From assembly GCA_965228445.1 (NCBI GenBank), contig OZ245813.1, positions 3,100,001-3,164,000 on the forward strand: a DNA stretch of 64,000 nt. Direction: 5' to 3'. This DNA is from Thalassobaculum sp965228445 (GTDB lineage: Bacteria; Pseudomonadota; Alphaproteobacteria; Thalassobaculales; Thalassobaculaceae). A model generated the notes under the pieces. That model was not told the origin of the DNA. It saw only the letters and a list, made by a program, of their open reading frames with translations, and searched no databases. The stretch's first letter is position 1. Each line of letters starts with the position of its first letter. The position numbers were made by a program, and so were the translations under genes. Positions 25,111 through 32,515 of the stretch are shown here, piece by piece.

Positions 25111-26378
25111 CCGGCCGCTCCCGGCAGCAGCGGCGCTAGGGCCTCCAGAATACGGTCTAGCCCGGCCCGCCCCTCTTCGGCGACCGCGCGGGCCCGGGCG
25201 GCCATCTCCGCCGTGGCCTCCGGGTCGTCGAGCAGGGCGCCGACCGCCTGCGCCAGGCCGGCCGCGTCCTGGATCTCGCGCGCGCCGTCGGCGGCGAGCA
25301 GGGCGTCGGCCGCGTCCCGGTTGTTGGGGATGAGCGGGCCGAACACCAGGGCGGTGCCGCAATGGGCCGGCTCGATCGGGTTGTGGCCGCCGACCGGCAC
25401 CAGCGAGCCGGCGAGGAAGGTCACCGCAATGGCGCTGTAGAAGCCGGCGATCTCGCCCATCGTGTCGGCCAGATAGACGGAGGTCCGCGACGTGACCGGT
25501 TCGCCGGCGGAGCGGCGTGCCAGGGTCAGCCCCCGGCCCCTGGCCAGGGCGGCGATCTCGTCCGCCCGCCGGGTGTGGCGCGGCACGATCACCGTCAGCA
25601 GGTCCGGGCGCGTCTCCACCAGCCGGGCATGGGCGTCGAGCACGACCGCATCCTCGCCCGGATGGGTGCTGGCGGCGAGCCAGGCCGGACGTCCGGCGAT
25701 ACAGGCGCGGAGGTCCGCGGTCAGCGCGCCGTCCACGTCCGGCGGGTCGCCGGCGGCCTTCAGGTTGCCGGCATAGCGCACGTCGGTACAGCCGAGCGCG
25801 GCGAAGCGCCGGGCCTGATCCTCGCTGGCCGCCAGCACGAGGTCGAAGGCGTCGAACAGCGGCCGGGCGAGCGCGCCGAGGCGCCGCCAGCGCTGGAACG
25901 CACCGACCGACAGCCGCCCGTCGACGATGGCCAGGGGAACGCCGCGCGCATCCGCCTCGGTCACCAGGCTCGGCCACAGGTCCGATTCCATCCAGATCCC
26001 CAGATCCGGGCGCCAGTGATCAAGAAACCGGGCCACCCAGGCCGGCCGGTCGACCGGGACGAACTGGTGGATCACGCCGTCCGGCAGGCGTTTGCCCATC
26101 GCCTCGGCCGAGGTGGTGGTGCCGGTGGTCATCAGCAGGGTCAGGTCCGGGCGGGCTTCGCGCAGCGCCCGGATCAGGGTCAGCAGGCCGACCGCCTCGC
26201 CAACGCTGGCGGCGTGCAGCCAGACCAGCGGGCCGTCGGGCCGGGGACGGCCGGCGATGCCGCGCCGCTCGTCCAGGCGGGCCGGATCCTCCTTGCCGCG
26301 CGCGACCCGCCGGTCAAGATAGGCGTCGATGACCGGACCCAAGGCGGTGGCGAGCCCCTTGTAGAGCGGCAGGATCAT
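25107..26378 (-). CDS. waaA: 3-deoxy-D-manno-octulosonic acid transferase
   Basis: The 423-residue GT-B/GT30 enzyme has an N-terminal hydrophobic anchor and the family segments VWLHAASVGEA, MTTGTTTSAEAM, VDGRLS and GHNPIEPAHCG. WaaA transfers Kdo from CMP-Kdo to lipid IVA. It overlaps both neighbours by ATGA, upstream with the acyltransferase gene and downstream with lpxK, so the three genes are almost certainly one operon with coupled translation. Whether it adds one or two Kdo residues cannot be told. Confidence 0.94.
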   Translation of the reverse strand: MILPLYKGLATALGPVIDAYLDRRVARGKEDPARLDERRGIAGRPRPDGPLVWLHAASVGEAVGLLTLIRALREARPDLTLLMTTGTTTSAEAMGKRLPDGVIHQFVPVDRPAWVARFLDHWRPDLGIWMESDLWPSLVTEADARGVPLAIVDGRLSVGAFQRWRRLGALARPLFDAFDLVLAASEDQARRFAALGCTDVRYAGNLKAAGDPPDVDGALTADLRACIAGRPAWLAASTHPGEDAVVLDAHARLVETRPDLLTVIVPRHTRRADEIAALARGRGLTLARRSAGEPVTSRTSVYLADTMGEIAGFYSAIAVTFLAGSLVPVGGHNPIEPAHCGTALVFGPLIPNNRDAADALLAADGAREIQDAAGLAQAVGALLDDPEATAEMAARARAVAEEGRAGLDRILEALAPLLPGAAG

Positions 26379-27076
26379 GCCGGCTCGACCGGCTTCGGCG
26401 GCGCGGGCGGGGTCGGCTCCAGACCCAGATGCCGGTCGGCCGCATCGGTCACCGCCGTCAACTCCCGCTCCACCCGCAGTCGGGCCTCCTCGCGGTCGTC
26501 GTCCTTGGTGAGGCGGATCGGCGCGCCGATCATCACCACGCCCCTGGTGAAGGGCAGCGGGAACAGGAAGCGGTCCCAGGATCCGACCTGAATCCGCGGG
26601 CGCGAGCTGCAGGTGAAGGGCAGGACCGGCACGCCGGTGCGCCGCGCCGCCTCGATCACCCCGGGCTGGCAGCGCATGCGCGGGCCGCGCGGGCCGTCCG
26701 GGGTGATCGCCACCGGATAGCCGTCCTTCAGGGCGCGCAGCATGCCACGCATGGCGTTCATCGGGTTGCGCCGGGTCGAGCCCTCGATCGGCACGGTGAT
26801 GACGTGGGACAGCGCCTCACCCATCATGCGGCCGTCGCCATGGGAGGAATGCACCATCGCCAGCGGCTTGCCCCGCGGCCAAGTAGCGGCGATCAGCCCG
26901 AGCCGGTTGTGCCAGAACACCACCAGGAACGGTTTGCCGCTGGCGATGATGGCCTCCGCCTCCGGATCGACCAGGCGCTCGAGGCGGATCGTCGCCAGCA
27001 GCAGGCGGATATAGCCGCGCAGCACCTCGGTCACGAGGGTGCGGCCGATGTCGCTGCGGATGAAGGATTTCAGCAT
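26375..27076 (-). CDS. DUF374 lysophospholipid acyltransferase-like protein
   Basis: The 233-residue protein has VVFWHNRLGL, corresponding to the HxxxxD acceptor-site region in variant form, MVHSSHGDGRMM and ITPDGPRGPR, all typical of DUF374. DUF374 belongs to the LPLAT acyltransferase superfamily and is frequently found beside waaA and lpxK, so a role in lipid A or envelope lipid acylation is likely but unproven. An N-terminal hydrophobic stretch suggests membrane association. Its stop overlaps the waaA start. Ribosome site weak. The 120 bases beyond its start hold nothing I recognise. Confidence 0.82.
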   Translation of the reverse strand: MLKSFIRSDIGRTLVTEVLRGYIRLLLATIRLERLVDPEAEAIIASGKPFLVVFWHNRLGLIAATWPRGKPLAMVHSSHGDGRMMGEALSHVITVPIEGSTRRNPMNAMRGMLRALKDGYPVAITPDGPRGPRMRCQPGVIEAARRTGVPVLPFTCSSRPRIQVGSWDRFLFPLPFTRGVVMIGAPIRLTKDDDREEARLRVERELTAVTDAADRHLGLEPTPPAPPKPVEPA

Positions 27077-27196
27077 GGGGTCACGCCGGCGCTCGGTACG
27101 ATCTGGCCCCAGGGTGGGGCGTGCCGTCGGCTTCTACCACGCGACGGCGCGCTTCGCATGGATAAGGCGGCCGGGAATCCAGGCGCCGGGACCGGG

Positions 27197-27763
27197 TCAG
27201 ACCCGCTCGCTCAGCCAGATCGCCAGGCGGGAGCCCGCGGCGATCGCCGCCCGCATCACCGGATAGCCGACCGTGTCCTCGCCGCCGTGCGCGCGGCCGA
27301 TATGGGCGTGCTCGGCCTCCTCGGCACGGAAGGTCTCGATGGTCCGTTTCAACTCGGCCTCGTCCTCGCCCAGCGCCTCGTGCTGCCGGCGGTAGTGATC
27401 GTCGATCACCTCCTCCACGGCGATGGTACAGGCCATGGCCGCCTTCTCGCCCATCAGCGCGGTGCCGGCGCCCAGGGCGAAGCCGGCGACGTTCCACAGC
27501 GGATGCAGCAGGGTCGGCCGCGCCCGGCGCTCGACCATCAGCGCCTCGAAGGCGGCGAGGTGCTTCTCCTCCTGCTCCTTCATGTGGCGGATGGTCTTGC
27601 CGCTGGGCCGGCGGCCGAGCACGGCGAGCTGTCCCTCGTAGATCCGCTGGGCACCGAATTCGCCGGCATGGTCGACCCGTAGGATGCGGTCGATCAGCGC
27701 CCGCTTGGACAGGTCGCCGGGCAGGCGGCCCCTGGATTGCACTCCGGCGGCGGTCTCGGTCAT
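27197..27763 (-). CDS. coq7: COQ7-type demethoxyubiquinone hydroxylase
   Basis: The 188-residue di-iron protein has the two iron-binding pairs: RVDHAGEFGAQRIYEGQ with later EEKHLAAFE, and CTIAVEEVIDDHY with EEAEHAH. COQ7 hydroxylates demethoxyubiquinone in the penultimate stage of ubiquinone synthesis and is common in alphaproteobacteria, where it can replace UbiF. GGGAG precedes the ATG at 27763. The dsbB stop lies four bases upstream, so the gene is the third in a yqaA-dsbB-coq7 run. It supplies quinone for a respiratory chain like the one encoded later in the window. Confidence 0.93.
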   Translation of the reverse strand: MTETAAGVQSRGRLPGDLSKRALIDRILRVDHAGEFGAQRIYEGQLAVLGRRPSGKTIRHMKEQEEKHLAAFEALMVERRARPTLLHPLWNVAGFALGAGTALMGEKAAMACTIAVEEVIDDHYRRQHEALGEDEAELKRTIETFRAEEAEHAHIGRAHGGEDTVGYPVMRAAIAAGSRLAIWLSERV

Positions 27764-27766
27764 CGC

Positions 27767-28255
27767 TCAGGCTCCCGGTCGGGCTTTGCTCTGCATCAGC
27801 ATGGCGCGGATCGCCACGACGGCAACCCCCAGGGCGTAGAGAAGGTTCCATCCGGCCATGGAGATGCCGAACAGCGAGAACGCGACCTCGTCGCAGCGCA
27901 CGATCGGCGCGCTCAGGATCTGGGCGCGCAGGGCGTTCAGGTCGGTGGCGCCGGAGGTCGAGCCGCAGCCCGAGGTGCCCTCCCACCAGCCCTGCTCGAC
28001 GCCGACATGGAAGCCGCCGATCCCGCCGGAGACCAGCACCGCGAGGATGGCCAGACCGGTCAGGACCCGCGCGGCCGTCGGGCTGCGATGCAGCACGAAC
28101 GCGGCGAGGCCGAGCACGGTCGCCGCCAGATAGGGCCAGCGCTGCCAGATGCAGAGCACGCAGGGCTGCAGGTCGAAGCCGTATTGGGCCACCAGGGCGG
28201 CGAGCAGCGCCGCCGTCGCGGCGCCGGCGACGAAGAGCGGGATCAGAACAGCCAT
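27767..28255 (-). CDS. dsbB: disulfide bond formation protein B
   Basis: The 162-residue membrane protein has four hydrophobic helices. The DsbB active-site pair PCVLCIWQRWP follows the first helix. A second pair of cysteines lies in the periplasmic loop (TSGCGS and IVRCDE). DsbB reoxidises DsbA and passes electrons to quinone. The ATG at 28255 overlaps the yqaA stop by 13 bases. The same frame stays open upstream through the tRNA region, but that extension is non-coding. Confidence 0.9.
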   Translation of the reverse strand: MAVLIPLFVAGAATAALLAALVAQYGFDLQPCVLCIWQRWPYLAATVLGLAAFVLHRSPTAARVLTGLAILAVLVSGGIGGFHVGVEQGWWEGTSGCGSTSGATDLNALRAQILSAPIVRCDEVAFSLFGISMAGWNLLYALGVAVVAIRAMLMQSKARPGA

Positions 28256-28824
28256 TTGATCGCCACGAAGCCTCCCAGCAGGAGCACGAAGAACAGGGTC
28301 GTGATCAGGCCCAGATGCTTCTCCAGCACCCGGCGGATCGGCGGCCCGAAATACCAGAGCAGGCCCGCCACCGCGAAGAACCGGATGCCCCGGGCGAGGA
28401 CCGAGGCGATCACGAAGATCAGCAGGTCGAGCCGGGTCACCCCGCTGGCGATGGTGATCACCTTGTACGGGAACGGCGTCACCCCGGCGCCGAACACGAC
28501 CCAAGCGCCCCAGTCGTTGTACATGTCCGCGAAGGCGTCGAACTTGTCCGCCTTGCCGTAGAGTTCCAGGATCGGCTGGCCGATCGCCTCGAAGAACAGG
28601 CTGCCGATGGCGTAGCCCAGCAACCCGCCGACCACCGAGGCGACCGTGGTGATCAGCGCGATCCGCCAGGCCTTCGAGCGGTCGGCCAGGATCATCGGGA
28701 CCATCATCACGTCCGGCGGGATCGGAAAGACCGAGCTCTCGACGAAGGACACCAGGGCGAGCCAGCGCTCGGCATGCCGGTGGCCTGAGACCCTCAGGGT
28801 CCAGTCGTAGAACGGACGGAGCAT
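28243..28824 (-). CDS. YqaA-family membrane protein (DedA/VTT fold)
   Basis: The 193-residue protein has about five hydrophobic segments and the VTT/SNARE-associated features: FVESSVFPIPPDVMM at about 27-41, GLLGYAIG, and the GAGVTPFPYKVITIASG re-entrant motif. YqaA is a short DedA relative implicated in membrane homeostasis; a lipid scrambling or transport role is suggested for the wider superfamily. It overlaps dsbB by 13 bases. The ribosome site is weak. The roughly 143 bases up to the tRNA hold no gene. Confidence 0.87.
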   Translation of the reverse strand: MLRPFYDWTLRVSGHRHAERWLALVSFVESSVFPIPPDVMMVPMILADRSKAWRIALITTVASVVGGLLGYAIGSLFFEAIGQPILELYGKADKFDAFADMYNDWGAWVVFGAGVTPFPYKVITIASGVTRLDLLIFVIASVLARGIRFFAVAGLLWYFGPPIRRVLEKHLGLITTLFFVLLLGGFVAIKWLF

Positions 28825-28967
28825 TCGGGGGCCTCGGCGCGGTGTCGACGGTCAGCGCTGCGATACCAGCCGGCGAGTGGGGCGGCAAGATGGCAGGGGT
28901 CGCAGGGGGCTTGGCGCGATCCGATTGACCGGGTGTTCCGCGCTCGGCATAGTGCCGCCCGCCCGGC

Positions 28968-29054
28968 GCCCCCGTGGCGGAATTGGTAGACGCGACAGAC
29001 TCAAAATCTGTTTTCCGCAAGGAAGTGTCCGTTCGAGTCGGACCGGGGGCACCA
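28968..29054 (+). tRNA. tRNA-Leu (CAA anticodon)
   Basis: An 87-base cloverleaf with acceptor stem GCCCCCG/CGGGGGC, D-arm GGCGGAATTGGTAGACGC, anticodon arm ACAGA-CTCAAAA-TCTGT (anticodon CAA), a long class II variable arm and T-loop GTTCGAGTC. The CCA end is encoded (ACCA at 29051-29054). The long variable arm and the AATTGGTAGACGC D-arm identify leucine. No integrase or tRNA-fragment repeat follows, so it is not visibly used as an integration site here. Confidence 0.97.
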
Positions 29055-29066
29055 ACGGGACTTTCC

Positions 29067-29996
29067 CTATCGCGCGAACCTCCGCGCACCGACGACGCAG
29101 GCAACCACGCCGAGCGTCAAGGCGAGCATGGTCAGGCTCACCGCCTCGCCGAGCAGCGCCGCCGCCAGCGCCAGGCCGAAGAACGGCTGCAGAAGCTGGA
29201 GCTGGCCGACCGCCGCGATCCCGCCCAACGCCAGGCCGCGGTACCAGAACACGAACCCGATCAGCATGCTGAACAGCGAGACGTAGGCGAGACCGCTCCA
29301 GGCCGCCGCACCCACGCCGGCGAAGCTGGCCGGCAGGGTCGCCCAGGTCAGAACCAGCATCGCCGGCAGCGACAGCACCAGCGCCCAGGAGATGACCTGC
29401 CAGCCGCCCAGCGTGCGCGACAGCCGGCCGCCCTCCGCATAACCGAGGCCGCAGACCACGATCGCCGCCAGCATCAGCGGGTCGCCCCAGGTCAGTGACC
29501 CGATCCCCTGGGCCAGGGCATAGCCAACCACCAGAGCGGCGCCAAGGATCGAGAACAGCCAGAAGCCGGGCCGCGGCCGCTCGCCGGCCCGCAGGAACCC
29601 GAAGGTCGCGGTCGACAGCGGCAGCAGGCCGATGAACAGAATCGAATGGGCCGAGGTGACGTGCTGCAGGGCCATGGCGGTCAGCAGCGGAAACCCGACC
29701 ACGACGCCCAGCGCGACGATGACCAGCGACGCGAGATCGGCCCGCGACGGCCGGCGCTGGCGCAGGACCAGCAGCAGAGCAAGACCGAGCAGCCCGGCGA
29801 TCACCGCCCGCGCCGCCGTCAGGAAGACCGGATCGAACGCCAGCACCGCCACCCGCGTCGCCGGCAGGGACCCCGAGAAGATCACCATGCCGAGGAAGCC
29901 GCTGACCCATCCGCCGCTGACCCATCCGCCGCCGACCCATCCACCGCCGATCCGGTCGCGGGTGGTCGCCGCCCCGTCCAGCCTGTCCGTCGCCAT
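29067..29996 (-). CDS. EamA-family (DMT superfamily) transporter
   Basis: The 309-residue protein has about ten transmembrane helices in two EamA repeats; PLSTATFGFLRAGERP and QLQLLQPFFGLALAAALLGEAV are typical of the ends of the repeats. The cytoplasmic N-terminus contains an unusual Gly-Trp-Val repeat (GGGWVGGGWVSGGWVSG) from a 15-base tandem repeat. The ATG at 29996 has an ideal GGGAGG six bases upstream. It is divergent from a MocR-type regulator, a frequent pairing in which the regulator controls export of an amine or amino-acid-like compound. Confidence 0.87.
   Translation of the reverse strand: MATDRLDGAATTRDRIGGGWVGGGWVSGGWVSGFLGMVIFSGSLPATRVAVLAFDPVFLTAARAVIAGLLGLALLLVLRQRRPSRADLASLVIVALGVVVGFPLLTAMALQHVTSAHSILFIGLLPLSTATFGFLRAGERPRPGFWLFSILGAALVVGYALAQGIGSLTWGDPLMLAAIVVCGLGYAEGGRLSRTLGGWQVISWALVLSLPAMLVLTWATLPASFAGVGAAAWSGLAYVSLFSMLIGFVFWYRGLALGGIAAVGQLQLLQPFFGLALAAALLGEAVSLTMLALTLGVVACVVGARRFAR
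29901..29945. repeat. 15-bp tandem repeat in the EamA gene
   Basis: Three head-to-tail copies of GCTGACCCATCCGCC (third copy with two changes) sit within the first 35 codons of the EamA transporter. On the minus strand each encodes one GGWVS/GGWVG pentapeptide. Copy changes would keep frame and alter only the cytoplasmic N-terminus. Confidence 0.8.
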
Positions 29997-30065
29997 GTCA
30001 TGCCTCCCTACGCCGAGATCCGGCGACAGATGTCGCCCAACCGGCCTCGACCGGCCAGAGACAGT

Positions 30066-30093
30066 GCAGTACAATTTCTAAGAACTGTATTGG
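30066..30093. promoter_or_regulatory. possible MocR operator between divergent genes
   Basis: An imperfect inverted repeat, AGTACAAT at 30068-30075 and ACTGTATT at 30084-30091 (six of eight positions complementary), lies in an otherwise GC-rich spacer between the EamA and MocR starts. The left half also contains TACAAT, which could act as a -10 box. MocR proteins usually bind paired half-sites in such divergent spacers. The assignment is inferred from position and symmetry only. Confidence 0.4.
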
Positions 30094-30110
30094 ACACACG
30101 AGCATTACAG

Positions 30111-31589
30111 ATGGATCTGTCCTCGACCGCCCGCCCTTCAGCCGCCCAGCCGTCAGCCGCCCCGCCGTCTTCGGCGACGCGGATCGACGCGGTGATGGAC
30201 GCCGTGCGCACCCGGGTCGCCGCGCGCAGCCTGGGCCCGGGGGCGCGGCTGCCGTCGGTCCGCGCCCAGGCCAAGGCGATGCGGGTTTCGGTCTCAACCG
30301 TGGTGGAGGCCTATGAGCGTCTGGCCGCCGAAGGTCTGATCCAGGCTCGGCCGGGGTCCGGCTTCTATGTCTGCGGTCCGGCGGCGCCGCTCGCCCTGGC
30401 GGAGCTCGGCCCGAAGGTGGAGCGGGAGGTCGATCCGCTCTGGATCTCGCGGCAGTCGCTGGAGGCCGGCGACGATGTGCTGAAGCCGGGATGCGGCTGG
30501 CTGCCGTCCTCCTGGATGCACGAGGACGGGATGCGCCGGGCGCTGCGGGCCGCCGCCCGGAACGGAGGCGAGACGCTGTCGGATTACGGCACGCCGCTCG
30601 GAATGCCGACCCTGCGGCAGGTGCTCGCGCGGCGTCTCGGGGGCCTGGGCGTCACCGCCGCGCCGGACCAGATCATGCTGACCGATTCAGGTACCCAGGC
30701 GATCGACCTGATCTGCCGCTTCCTGATCGAACCGGGCGATACCGTCCTGGTCGACGATCCCTGCTACTTCAACTTCCACGCCCTGCTGAAGGCGCACCGG
30801 GCGCAGGTGGTGGGCGTGCCCTACACGCCGACCGGCCCGGATGTCGACGCCTTCGCCGCCGCCCTGGAGACCCACCGGCCGCGGCTCTACATCACCAATT
30901 CGGCGATCCACAATCCGACCGGCGCGGTCCTGTCGCCGGCGGTCGCCCATCAGGTGCTGTCCCTGGCCGAGCGCTCGGACCTGGTGATCGTCGAGGACGA
31001 CATCTTCAGCGATTTCGAGCACAGCCCGGCGCCGCGGCTGGCGGCCTTCGACGGCCTGTCGCGGGTGATCCACATCTCCAGCTTCTCCAAGACGCTCTCG
31101 GCCTCGGTACGCTGCGGCTATGTCGCCGCCCGGCCGGACTGGATCGAAGGCCTGTGCGACCTGAAGATCGCGACCAGCTTCTCCGGCAGCCGGCTCGCGG
31201 CCGAGGCGGTGCTGTTCGCCCTGACCGACGGCGGCTACCGGCGGCATATGGAGGGGCTGCGCCAGCGTCTCGCCGCGGCGATGGAGCGCACGGTGACCCG
31301 GCTCGACGGGCTCGGAATGACGCCCTGGATCACGCCGACCGCCGGCATGTTCGTGTGGTGCCGACTGCCCGAGGGACGCGACGCGGCCGAACTGGCCCGC
31401 GCCGCCCTGCGCGACGGGGTGGTGCTGGCACCGGGCAACGCCTTCAGCCAGTCCCGCACCGCCCGCGGCTTCCTGCGCTTCAACGTGGCGCAGTCATCGG
31501 ACCCGCGTGTCTTCGAGGTGCTGGCCCAGGCGCTCGACAACGGACCGGTCACGGCGGGAAATCTGGATCGTCGGGCCGGCGGCACGTAG
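30111..31589 (+). CDS. MocR-type transcriptional regulator (GntR HTH fused to PLP aminotransferase fold)
   Basis: The 492-residue protein has an N-terminal winged helix (RVAARSLGPGARLPSVRAQA, then STVVEAYERLAAEGLI and RPGSGFYV, about 25-92), a linker, and a fold-type I aminotransferase domain with SSFSKTLSASVRCGY holding the PLP lysine. MocR regulators sense PLP-linked amines. The first 25 residues are a Ser/Ala/Pro-rich extension. I start at ATG 30111; longer upstream readings run through the promoter. Divergent to the EamA transporter, which is its likely target. Confidence 0.9.
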   Translation: MDLSSTARPSAAQPSAAPPSSATRIDAVMDAVRTRVAARSLGPGARLPSVRAQAKAMRVSVSTVVEAYERLAAEGLIQARPGSGFYVCGPAAPLALAELGPKVEREVDPLWISRQSLEAGDDVLKPGCGWLPSSWMHEDGMRRALRAAARNGGETLSDYGTPLGMPTLRQVLARRLGGLGVTAAPDQIMLTDSGTQAIDLICRFLIEPGDTVLVDDPCYFNFHALLKAHRAQVVGVPYTPTGPDVDAFAAALETHRPRLYITNSAIHNPTGAVLSPAVAHQVLSLAERSDLVIVEDDIFSDFEHSPAPRLAAFDGLSRVIHISSFSKTLSASVRCGYVAARPDWIEGLCDLKIATSFSGSRLAAEAVLFALTDGGYRRHMEGLRQRLAAAMERTVTRLDGLGMTPWITPTAGMFVWCRLPEGRDAAELARAALRDGVVLAPGNAFSQSRTARGFLRFNVAQSSDPRVFEVLAQALDNGPVTAGNLDRRAGGT

Positions 31590-31649
31590 ACTGGACCGAC
31601 ACGGACGGCCGCCGGCCGGGCGGTCGTTCCGGAACAGGAGGTGACGGCC

Positions 31650-32444
31650 ATGAGCACCGATCAGCCGCAGGTCCAGGCCTCGCCGGTTCCGCGTCTCGAT
31701 GTCCGCGCGGCCGGAGTCCACGACATCAAGGCTGCCCTGGCCGCGGGACTGCGCGACACCGCGGCCTCGCCGCTGCTCAGCCTGTTCTTCGGTCTGGTCT
31801 GCGCGGTCTTCGGCGCGGTCCTGCTGTCGAGCCTCGTAGTGTTCGATCAGATCCTGATCGCCATCGCCGCCGGCGTGGGCTTCCCGCTGGTCGCCCCCTT
31901 CCTCGCCGCCGGGCTCTACGAGATCTCGCGACGGCGCAGCCGCGGCCTCGACTACCGCGCCGCCGACATCTTCCTGGTGGTGTTCGCGCAACGCGGCCGC
32001 CAGCTCGGCTGGATGAGCTTCGTCGTGCTGTTCGTGTTCTGGATGTGGGCCTATCAGGTACGGCTGGTGATGGCCCTGACCCTGGGCTATCGCGGCATGG
32101 GATCGCCGGAGGCCTTCGTCGAGGCCCTGCTCACCACGTCGCAGGGCGCGTCCTTCCTGATCGTCGGCACCATCGTCGGCGCGGTGCTGTCGACCGTCCT
32201 GTACTCGCTGACCGTGATCTCCATGCCGCTGCTGCTGGACCGGGAGGTGGACTTCATCACCGCCATGATCACCAGCGTGAAGACGGTGCTGGCGAGCCCC
32301 GTGGTGATGCTGATCTGGGGCGCGGCGATCGGCGCCCTGACCCTGCTGGCGATCGCGCCGGCCTTCCTCGGGGTAATCGCCGTCTTCCCGGTTCTGGGGC
32401 ACACCACCTGGCATCTCTACGAGAGGCTGGTGTTCGAGACGTGA
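31650..32444 (+). CDS. DUF2189 multi-pass membrane protein
   Basis: The 264-residue protein has a short hydrophilic N-terminus and about six hydrophobic helices, with the conserved VGFPLVAPFLAAGLYEISRR segment and a late FPVLGHTTWHLYERLV ending typical of DUF2189. The family has no established function. AGGAGG lies seven bases before the ATG at 31650; a GTG nine bases further upstream sits on that ribosome site and is unlikely. The gene is 60 bases after the MocR gene on the same strand and convergent with leuA. Confidence 0.85.
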   Translation: MSTDQPQVQASPVPRLDVRAAGVHDIKAALAAGLRDTAASPLLSLFFGLVCAVFGAVLLSSLVVFDQILIAIAAGVGFPLVAPFLAAGLYEISRRRSRGLDYRAADIFLVVFAQRGRQLGWMSFVVLFVFWMWAYQVRLVMALTLGYRGMGSPEAFVEALLTTSQGASFLIVGTIVGAVLSTVLYSLTVISMPLLLDREVDFITAMITSVKTVLASPVVMLIWGAAIGALTLLAIAPAFLGVIAVFPVLGHTTWHLYERLVFET

Positions 32445-32455
32445 GGCCGCGGAAA

Positions 32456-32492
32456 TGAAAAAGGCGGGCGCGGGAAAACCCCACGCCCGCCC
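32456..32492 (-). terminator. Rho-independent terminator of leuA
   Basis: Read on the minus strand, GGCGGGCGTGGGG pairs with CCCGCGCCCGCC around a short T-rich loop and is followed by TTTTTC. It lies 24 bases beyond the leuA stop. Its stem would also help stop plus-strand transcription from the DUF2189 gene, though no T-run follows on that side. Confidence 0.85.
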
Positions 32493-32515
32493 TCGTCAAG
32501 CGATCAGGCCGGCGC

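Noticed and set aside
24142..25977. A longer form of lpxK extending into waaA
   Set aside because: Family similarity begins exactly at the ATG that overlaps the waaA stop. The upstream 289 codons are an alternate frame of waaA.
28968..29054. tRNA-Leu as an attachment site for a genomic island
   Set aside because: Neither side carries an integrase, a partial tRNA copy or a composition shift; both AT-rich islands are elsewhere.
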